Below, piece after piece: positions 56,165 through 64,000 of a stretch of DNA of 64,000 nt. Numbering within the stretch: the first letter of the stretch is position 1; every line of letters starts with the position of its first letter. Made by a program: the position numbers and the translations under genes. Origin of the DNA: Eretmocerus hayati (taxonomy: Eukaryota; Arthropoda; Insecta; Hymenoptera; Aphelinidae); contig CM056741.1 of assembly GCA_029851415.1 (NCBI GenBank), positions 144,448,522 to 144,512,521 on the forward strand, written 5' to 3'. The notes under the pieces are model-generated. The model was given only the letters and a program-made list of their open reading frames with translations. It was not told where the DNA came from and did not search any database.

Positions 56165-59100
56165 GACATAATATCTACATAATAATATGGCCTCACCCCA
56201 ATCCCATTCCAAATTTCGACTATTGCACAGAGAGAACCATTCAAAACAACCCAAATTCGGTTCTTCAAGCTGAAACAATCCGATCAAAATCGACCTAATC
56301 TAACTGAATATCGATCTTGTTACAATTGACAATAATCAAAAAGTGATAACAACACGAGGCACGAAGCAGCAAGTCACGGACGGAAATCTCAGCCTGACAA
56401 TATGTATATTAGTCACTTGAAGAGGAACGCATCGTATAGTAGATTCAGATACCATTGATATTTGCATGAAACTCCGTTCGCAAAGTTAATCGCGTAGTTT
56501 TTGATATTTGAATGAATGGAAAAATGGAGCAAACATGTTTTACTTAGTGATGTCATGATATTTACGCGCCAAGAACTGAAAAATAGTATTTTGCACGAGG
56601 TGCGTATGCTGTTTTATGAATATCTACGTGAAAGAGACTGTTTCAGCATAGAAACCTAGAGATTCATTTACTAAACAACATCGGTTGCAGCCAATTATGA
56701 TGCATTCTAGAAGTCTAGTTGAGAGCAAATCCGTGTGAATGAGATACATAAAACTTTCCTTTTTGTTTGAAGCGCATTTTGTATTGATGCAGAAGAAAAT
56801 TCTCTCAGCGCTCCTGAATCTCCTTAGCTGATATCTTCTTTGCAATCCAAGAACATCGTAAACAACTTGGGTTGTTATCAGTGCTATCGAGAGGCTAAAG
56901 AAAATTCAAGAGAAGAGCGAAATAAGCTAAATACAGATCTCAAATGATTTGGATCCAGAGAAATTACAAAGCTTTATTGAGAATTGGCACAAGCTCTGTA
57001 TATTCTGATGCAGACGTGCGTTATAAAGAATGTAGGAACCGCTCGTAAAGACCCGTATGGGGGCATGGAAAATTGCCAAAACATGACGACAGAAAATAAT
57101 CATCCAAAACCTATTATTCATACAGGATGTCTAGCTGACCGAAAGCCAGGTCTGTCTGATTTATACTACTTTGCTTCCGATGAGCGAAGCGAATTCCGCA
57201 GTCCAGCCGTATAGCCACTGCGCCAAAAGTTCATTCTGATCTATCGAGCGCTCCGGTTTTACGGTCGCCTGAAAGTTAATGGTGCAAGTTTTGCTTAAGC
57301 TCTTCTTTCTCCCTCGAAATTCCAAGCTCGGAATTTATTCGAAATCGTATTAATTATGCAAAAAAAGTATGTTTGTACCACTTTTTCAAATAGTGTTTTT
57401 ATAAGTTAGTGCAAGACGAAAATACTTGATAACGATCAAGATTTTCACGCCGAGAAGATCAATTCATGGAAATAAGATTTCAGAACTAGGATTTGATACA
57501 CTGCTAAACTATAATTCATCCAAGTAATTTGAAGTACTTGAGAAGCTTGTTCGTGTAACCGCGAAAGCTCTTGGAGTCTCAAACGGCCTATTACAAGTAT
57601 CAAGTATGAGAGGATTAGCTGGTCACGTTCGTTGCCGATTTTGCAATTTGATAATACTCCCTATACTTATAGTTCTTCAGTAATGCTGGACTATCACGCA
57701 GCCTGTAATTTATGCTCTGTGTAATGTTGAATTACAAGTCTGTGAATTTTAGTAACTTTACGAGGTAAGTGGAGTCGGTTTTCTTAAATATATTGGCCCC
57801 TGAAGGCAGTAGTTGAATGTCGCGGTCCATGAGCTTGTGATTCAAGTGTACTTGATCGAACGCAGAATAATTAGAAAGGTGATACCATTATAAAAATAAT
57901 GCATCACGATGAATGTGATGAACCAAATGACAGCCGTTTCTAGAAATTTTGAAATTCAATTTTATTCGAGTCTTACCACGCTCGTCTGTTTCTACTGATC
58001 ACCATTGCCAACTCCATAAATATCTCAACTATCGGACTTTTCTCTGGCAATTTGACATGCGGTTCTCCAAATAAATTATTCTGTAAGGGAACCTATGCTT
58101 CCGCGTGTAATCCAATTCTTACTACAACAATTTTTTGTCCATCCTGTTTAAAATTGTCAGGTCTGAGATTTTTCACAATTATCACTTGATATGGACCCGT
58201 ACAAGGTACACTTCTAAAGAACACGAATTGGTGTTCTTTCTTTCTTCTGTCAACGCCGAAATCCTGAGAGATTCGGGTACCTGTATCAGATGCTTTGAAT
58301 GGATCATGCATGCGTGTGGTCTCCAGAGAAGCGCCAGCTGATGCGGGGAAGATTTCTCTGTCTATTTCGTACGCCTGTAGGATACTCCGCATGTTGGATC
58401 AAAAGGACGGTGCAAGTCATAGTTTATTTGCACATTTGACGATCAAGCTGGAAAGAGATCCCATGGAAGACGGAAAGAGGAGAGAGATGAGCATAAGGAG
58501 CAGAGAGAGAAAGAGAGAGATGAAGGGTCAGAGATTGATTTGCTTATGCTCGACTGGCTCTCCGAGGCTTAACGCTTTCAATGGTACTGGATTCCCTCAA
58601 AACAGAAAGGGGATACGTTATCTTAACGGAGAACCTAATGATCATTTTTCATGTACACTGCGCATGCTTACCGACATTTCAACTTTTACGATGCATTCAT
58701 GTTCCCATTCATAATCATAAAACTACCAAGACGGCGGTATTTTCTCCTCAAAAGAAAAAGCGTTTGAAAAAATACAACACGTCATAACGAGAGGATCCAT
58801 TAATGCGGTTTTGATAAGATATGATCCACCACAATGTCTGGACATATATTTGATAGCCATCAGTTTAACGCCTGGTCGTATCCTTTCAAAGTGCAACAGT
58901 ACTCTCTCCGACCTAATTATTGATCTCAACCAAACAATCCATGAGTGTTGATTCAAAACCAGTGATTTTTACTTTATGGGATTTCGGAGTGATGTCTTGG
59001 TCAGATATTTTCACTGTAATGGGGTGAGGGAATTATTCCAGATTTTTATGTACAGCTAATCAGTCGACATGAGTAACAGTAATAAAACAAAACACGAACT

Positions 59101-59445
59101 CAAAAGTAAAGGAAGAAGTTTATTCAGGCATCTTCTGTAGAGAAAGATTTAAAGATGATATGGAACCACTATATCTCATCTGAGATTCCGAAAGATCTAG
59201 AAGAGCTTAACTCGAACTCGATGCAAGAAACTTTCAACTCACAATATGTAAAAAACTGAAAAATGGCTCAACAAGTCTCAATATGTGGTCCATTCAAAAA
59301 GTGGAGGCTTCTTACCTTTTTAATAAGTGAAATAAAATTCTTTCTCATAGTTCAACAGGATTGAGTGACAATTTTTTCAAACTGATGTAGTTGGTGGTAT
59401 GCCCCCAAAATTTGACAACGTTCTCCAAATTCTTTTATGCTATTC
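56165..59445. other. No gene recognised
   Basis: AT-rich sequence. A purine-rich run of GAGAGA/GAAAGA units at about 58460..58530 is a degenerate simple repeat, and the plus-strand frame through it (58295..58714) is not convincing. Confidence 0.35.
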
Positions 59446-59640
59446 TGTGCGCAAAATTGGGCCGAAATGCCCATTTAGACGCTTGTGTGCCGTGTGCAAA
59501 TGGCGAGCAGCGTGCGTAAATGTGCAAACTGTGCGCAAATTTTTTTTTTGCGCACGCCGCAAATCGTCAAACCGTGTGCAAATCGGCCATTTGCGCACGC
59601 TGCAAAAAAATTCCGTGCGCAAATTTCCATTTACGCACGG
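59446..59640. repeat. Cluster of GTGCGCAAAT motifs in both orientations
   Basis: About ten exact or one-mismatch copies of GTGCGCAAAT or its complement ATTTGCGCAC lie in 195 bp (for example GTGCGCAAAT at about 59531 and 59612, ATTTGCGCAC at about 59589, and variants GTGTGCAAAT and GTGCGTAAAT). Further copies lie at 60449..60488. The spacing is irregular, so this is not a simple tandem array; many adjacent copies could pair as hairpins. Confidence 0.65.
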
Positions 59641-59677
59641 AAAATACGATTTCTTTGAACTGAACATTGAACCTGGA

Positions 59678-59701
59678 TTTTTTTTTTTTTTTTTTTTTTT
59701 T
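59678..59701. repeat. Homopolymer of 24 T
   Basis: Uninterrupted T run, which could be the inverted poly(A) of a minus-strand retrocopy, but no element is visible beside it. Confidence 0.85.
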
Positions 59702-60011
59702 CATTACCCAATTTCAATTTTTCTACGGGATTATTTCGCGAACTTGTTCAGTGTACGTGTCGTGTGTGTAAAATATATGTGGGTATCAGTGTAAAACCCT
59801 CTGCATTTTCTCGGGAGTAATGAGTCCGTGACGCAGAGGAAACAATATACTTAGCACCGAGTTTATGAGGTTGTAGCTCGCTTCTGAGCGATTGGTTTTC
59901 GGCCCGAACCTCAGGCGAGGGTCGAAATACTCGCTCGGAAGCAAGTATTCGAACAAACTAATACTATTCTCTGCAATAATGCGAGCACCCAAACATCGGA
60001 AAATCGCATAA

Positions 60012-60302
60012 AACTGGCTTTTTGAAACTATTTTCCTAATTTTTTTTTCAGTCGGGGGGCTCCGCCCCCCGAACCCCCCGGCGGGGGCTTCGCCCCCTGC
60101 ACCCCCACCGGGGCTGCCGCCCCTGGACCCCGCTCCTGCGCCCTGCGCTCCCCCCCGACCCACGTTTGCGATCGGGCTAAATGCTGCCATAGCATTTCGA
60201 AACACGATTCTCTACTTTCTTGATTCACAAACTGGCCGGGAAGCAGGACTTGATTGTTGTTTCATCAGAGCTCGACTCGTCGATATCTCCAAAAATCATT
60301 GA
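60012..60302 (+). CDS. Proline-rich open frame without ATG, candidate exon
   Basis: The plus-strand frame is open for 96 codons from a TAA at 60009..60011 to a TGA at 60300..60302. An excellent splice acceptor (CCTAATTTTTTTTTCAG, ending at 60051) suggests the exon would be 60052..60302. It would encode a proline-rich stretch (GLRPPNPPAGASPPAPPPGL then PPLDPAPAPCAPPRPTFAIG), then a mixed region (NAAIAFRNTILYFLDSQTGR), ending in RLVDISKNH. The Pro-rich part is the translation of a GC-rich hairpin array, and the minus strand is open there too (Gly-rich), so coding is not assured. No homologue is recognised. Confidence 0.22.
   Translation, partial: NWLFETIFLIFFSVGGLRPPNPPAGASPPAPPPGLPPLDPAPAPCAPPRPTFAIGLNAAIAFRNTILYFLDSQTGREAGLDCCFIRARLVDISKNH
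60051..60165. repeat. GC-rich array of short hairpins
   Basis: About 115 bp of almost pure G and C in AT-rich surroundings, made of successive small palindromes (GGGGGGCTCCGCCCCCC, GGGGGCTTCGCCCCC, GGGGCTGCCGCCCC) separated by AACCCCCCGGC, TGCACCCCCACC and TGGACCCCGC. The stems are five to seven pairs with four- or five-base loops. The pattern recalls interspersed hairpin repeats of some GC-rich bacterial and organellar genomes rather than typical insect DNA. Confidence 0.75.
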
Positions 60303-60448
60303 GGCACAGTTCCATGCCCACATTGCCCAAAATAATTGAATATTCATTCATGTGAGATCTAATTCGATAGATGCGTATTGTTTGGCGAGTTGCAATTTTG
60401 CTCACAGCAATAGCATAAAATATCGTAAGCAACACGGGGCAAACATTT

Positions 60449-60488
60449 GCGCACTCGTCCCCGCACTCGTGCGCAAATTTCTGTTTGC
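60449..60488. repeat. Second cluster of GTGCGCAAAT motifs
   Basis: ATTTGCGCACTCG and CACTCGTGCGCAAATTTCTG face each other, followed by TTTGCACCCTAG. Together with 59446..59640 they flank the GC-rich array. Confidence 0.6.
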
Positions 60489-62122
60489 ACCCTAGTTGCT
60501 TAATATACTATTTTAGTCGAATGATTTGTTCGGAGTCAGAGTCGACTGACAACGAGTCCACTTTTGAAAACTCGAGATTTCTGCCTTCGAGATTCATTCT
60601 TCATTTTCAAAATCAACATTTTCAAAAGGAAGCCTTTCTCACAGATTGCCGCAATGTCTTTCTATTGCATCTTGAAATCTTCCTGAATCTGGCTTCTGAA
60701 TAAAAAACAGCTTCTTTTCTTCATCTCAGAGAAAATGAAATCAAGATTATTTGCAGTCAATGAAGGTTCGTCAGCTGAAAATCGTGCGAATTTCATCTTA
60801 TTCTTGGACCCACCCGCATCTTTTGACACAGGAGCTATATTTTGGCCTGACAAAGCTCAAAATTGAATACATCACCGTTGTACAAATGATTTCGTTTATG
60901 ACTGTGATTTTTGGGTGTTATGAGTTGTAGGAATTTTGATCGTGGATTTATCATACTTTCAAGGAAGAGATTTATTTCTCTTCTGATCACCCGCGAATCA
61001 AAAGGTATAATCTAGCCTATATTCAACATAACAAATATCGGTGAGTCCTGAGAGTTCTGAAGTTTAGCCCTGAAAATTTGCATGTTTCAAGATCAACACG
61101 CACTTCAGATGAAGCGCTCGTTCAGTTTGAAGATTTTTCATCTTAAAGTTGCATCTTGCTCCAATGACGAAACCAAGCTCAGAGTAAGGATTTATTTTTG
61201 TAGTGAAGCAGAAAACCTTTGAACAAATTTCTTCTGGCATCTTCATCATGTTCTTTGAATTATGGAAGTTTTGAAATTTTTCTAAGATATGTCTCAAAAG
61301 GTGAAAATGGAAATTTCATGCTTCGATCCAAAATATGGACGTAGTCCACTGACTGAACAGCTCAAATAACTTGATTGTCGACGGAGGTTCAAAACAAGGT
61401 AGACTTGGAAGTTACACTGCCTCGAGCAAACCAACCACTGCATCGTTCTTACATATAACCTTGAGCTATTTGGTCAGTATGAATAACCATTCTCATCCCA
61501 TTTGTCAGTGCGGAGTTGCATGGATCAATGATTACTGTGTGCCGGTCCTTTCTCCATTGCTATATTGGCTGGCGTACGCGTTGCAGTTGGAATGCATGTT
61601 TTACGTAAGTATAATGGAGATTCTTGAGCACTGGGTTTGTAATTTATGCCCGTAGCAAATGGAAGGCAGAGGTAGAGTAATAAGACTCGTAAGTGCGATG
61701 CCTTGTTGAAAAATTGACGATGCAAGAGAGACGTTTCGAGTCTGACTGGGATGCAAATGTTTGTTCTGCAATGCTTTTCGATGTATGACGGACAAATGGC
61801 ACTTACTCAATCTTTCTTTTCTGGCTATTTTCGTTCAACTATAGGCTCTTCACTCAAATTTGTTCTCGTTTCACGAGAAAATTATAGCTGAGCATCCCTA
61901 TCACATCGATGCCTCCTATCGAGAAGATGATATCTCCTAACTCTGGAAGACAGTAAGTCCTAATATGATTGATATCATGAGAGATACCAGTTTCCAGAAC
62001 TACGTTGAAAAATATCATCTTCTCCGTAAAAAGGTGTTCACATCATCCATTTCCTAATTTGATCGTCTTTTGAGTGACTTGGAACTGGGGGCATTTTCCT
62101 AAATTTAGCTCTTTTGTTCGAA
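60489..62122. other. No gene recognised
   Basis: AT-rich sequence with overlapping short frames at 60.5..60.9 and 61.4..61.8 kb. No recognisable repeats. Confidence 0.35.
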
Positions 62123-62386
62123 CTATAGGTCATTCCAAACTGTCCGAGTGCTGTCTCGAACATCAAACGATTCAGGATAGGAACTTTTTGCGCGGGAAGG
62201 AAGAGGTATATATGAGCTGGAGTCAACTGGCAATTGTTGATCTTCATCTGAAGAAGGTTCAGACTTCAGAAGCATGTAACATCCGGTAAAAGAACAGGCA
62301 AGAATCGTAACTAAGCAGATTGAGATTGTGGGGGATTGTCGATGTATCGAGGCCACGGTAGCAGTGACAGGCTGAATCGAAGACAT
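62123..62386 (-). CDS. Hypothetical small single-pass membrane protein, 87 codons
   Basis: The minus-strand ATG at 62384..62386 opens a frame to a TAG at 62123..62125. The order is a 20-residue polar start (MSSIQPVTATVASIHRQSPT), a hydrophobic stretch long enough for one membrane helix (ISICLVTILACSFTGCYMLL), then an acidic, Ser/Pro-rich tail (KSEPSSDEDQQLPVDSSSYI) ending TVWNDL. The frame is also open upstream to about 62428, behind a TTAGCAG acceptor-like site, so it could be a terminal exon. It adjoins a CpG-rich patch (62400..62890) that might hold its promoter. No family is recognised; an uncharged start and a chance hydrophobic run remain possible. Confidence 0.28.
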   Translation of the reverse strand: MSSIQPVTATVASIHRQSPTISICLVTILACSFTGCYMLLKSEPSSDEDQQLPVDSSSYIPLPSRAKSSYPESFDVRDSTRTVWNDL

Positions 62387-62618
62387 AGCAGATGCAGCAT
62401 CCGCTACATTCTTATCCTCTGCTAACACGCCACGGATGCCATTACAGCATCACGGCACACGATAGCGCCGGCATTTGCAAAGAGGTCCAGACCAGAGAGC
62501 GGAAGGAGGTTTCTCTGTGGTCTGATCATCGCTTATGTTGTACAGCGCGTTTGGAAGTGCTCGACCGGTGTGTGATTCTCTCGCGTGTGCATTATTCAAA
62601 GACAGTACAGAGAGTCGA

Positions 62619-62634
62619 TCTCTCTCTCTCTCTC
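62619..62634. repeat. Microsatellite (TC)8
   Basis: Eight TC units inside the CpG-rich patch at 62400..62890. Confidence 0.9.
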
Positions 62635-64000
62635 ACTCTTCAGGCTGTTGAACGCCGTTGTGCTTGAGTAATGCACTGGCTAATGTGCCACTGCCCGATC
62701 GCGTCACGCGAGAGCCACAGACCGTTTTATATGTATACTTGCACGTTTGAGGCTGCAACAGCCGTCGTGTCTCCGCGGAAGCGAGGTCATCGCGCCCACG
62801 ACTCAGCCCATTTCTGTCTGGCTCGCGTGATGAAGTTGCCACGCTCTCGCTTGTGGACAGTCATGCGATGCATCTTGAGAAATTGACTTTTGGAGGTGAT
62901 GAAATCGGATGGAATGGACGAGTCGTCGGACTGGTGCCACGCACCGGAAATGATTCGAGGAATGAGGAAAATGTCTCAGTCAAGGTGAGAACAAATTCAT
63001 TTTGGAAGAAAAATGATGTGGGCTTGTATTATCGCGGTATAGTCCAATTAGGTTGGGTAAATATTTCGTTATATTTGAGAACGAGAAGAATTTTGGAGTT
63101 GAGAAATTATTATGATACACGTCGATCAACAGGCGTGAAAATGGGCGATGATCGATGATGATTAAAATGATGTGTAACAAAAACTCATCGATGATCGTGA
63201 TCACGTCAATAGAAAAGATATACCCACCCTACATTTTTCTTGACAAGATTATGGATATACGAGACCGTATAGTCTACGTCATAGATATTGACCTGCAATT
63301 TTCTCTCATGAGCTTGCTCACCTTCGTCCTCCAATGTGTGAGCAGATACATGTAATCGTTTCATGCACTTTGAGAAAATATCTACTTATGGATATTGATT
63401 GCACATCTGTAGTCATCATAGTGAACGATACCAATTAAGGACATGAAATGATGTATCAGCAAGCGGTTGCACACAATTGTGTACCATTATGCGACCATCA
63501 ATAATCCATTACTGATTGAGCTAGAAAATATCTTTCTTTCATTGGAATGCAAGAATAGTTATCAAACACAGTGATCAAGCCATATTATGCCATGACTTGT
63601 AATCGTCTTTTGACGTCCCATGGATTTGTCATTCTGTATTATAATACTATTGTAGTATACCAAACGCAAAATATCGTGGGGAATATATTTCGAGCGAGCT
63701 GTCAAAGAAATGGCCCGTATCAGAAATGAATTATTTCAATTCATTTTTCAGAATCTCAAATTTATCATCTCCAAATGAAAGAGTCTTGGGGACTTTCAAT
63801 ACGATCATCCGAAAAGTCTGCCCATGACATTGTTATTCATAAATTTGTGGCGGTTGATTATCTATATTTAGTGTGTTAATGAACGTCTCAAAAATAGTGT
63901 AGGAATGCTGCATATTTCCCGGGCACAACGCGATTCAAGTTAACTCAAACTCAGTTTATTGTACAATGAGTGAGTAAAATCTAGGTTAGGCGGTGCTACC
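62635..64000. other. No confident gene; CpG-rich patch then AT-rich sequence
   Basis: The CpG-rich patch to about 62890 has overlapping Arg/Ser-rich frames on both strands and could be a promoter or first-exon region. After 62900 the sequence is AT-rich and nothing is recognisable up to the right edge. Confidence 0.3.

Noticed and set aside
59678..59701. Run of 24 T as a retroposon tail
   Set aside because: No retroposon body or target duplication was found on either side.
1..64000. tRNA genes, CRISPR arrays, telomeric TTAGG repeats
   Set aside because: Scanned by eye for B-box GGTTCGA patterns, regularly spaced direct repeats and TTAGG arrays; no candidate had the required structure.

Overview
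The window looks like nuclear DNA of an insect. It is AT-rich with scattered CpG-rich patches. It contains no long ATG-initiated reading frame, small candidate exons are separated by kilobases, and it is crowded with short terminal-inverted-repeat (TIR) transposons, including TTAA-flanked piggyBac-type MITEs. A 5S rRNA fragment is also present. The many CpG dinucleotides would fit a hymenopteran, but that is an inference. There is no bacterial gene organisation, CRISPR array or plausible tRNA gene.

Genes: the best-supported gene is on the minus strand in the first 15 kb. Three exons at 14748..14848, 14279..14362 and 12979..13201 have usable splice signals, and their phases (0/2, 2/2, 2/0) join into one open frame of 136 codons. 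The protein is rich in Ser, Pro, Lys and Glu, appears mostly disordered, and I do not recognise it. Further minus-strand exons are possible at 8512..8637, 318..494 (with a stop codon), 36766..36940 and 36520..36660. Weaker candidates are a 49-codon frame at 19675..19824, an 87-codon frame with one hydrophobic helix at 62123..62386, and plus-strand frames at 38004, 43795, 50242 and 60012. None of these carries a recognisable catalytic domain.

Mobile DNA: at least a dozen elements can be delimited from the sequence. Two unrelated TTAA-flanked (piggyBac-type) MITE families occur. The first is at 5911, 19349, 25894, 42173 and, as a single end, 51375; the second is at 55679. Both carry palindromes just inside their ends. 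There is a PIF/Harbinger-like MITE with a TAA duplication (2430), a TA-flanked foldback element (3146), two TA-flanked CAGGGTG-ended elements full of TGACCTTGA motifs (9605 and 16229), a hAT-like remnant (15046), a TA-flanked element ending in AGGTA and repeatedly carrying CCTAATTTGCCCCC (53622) with an older relative at 23457, a small GACATTATA-ended family (37222 and 24449), and a 1.8 kb inverted repeat with arms of 500 to 550 bp (47791..49628).

Other structure: a 26-bp minisatellite of about 19 units with 132-bp higher-order periodicity (34511..35022); a 10-bp degenerate tandem repeat (48781..48897); a 5S rRNA promoter-half fragment (35414..35472); and an unusual block at 59446..60488. In that block, GTGCGCAAAT motifs in both orientations flank a GC-rich run of hairpins that also reads as a proline-rich open frame behind a good splice acceptor. 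Most of the remaining sequence, over half of the window, shows nothing I can assign and is probably intronic or intergenic.
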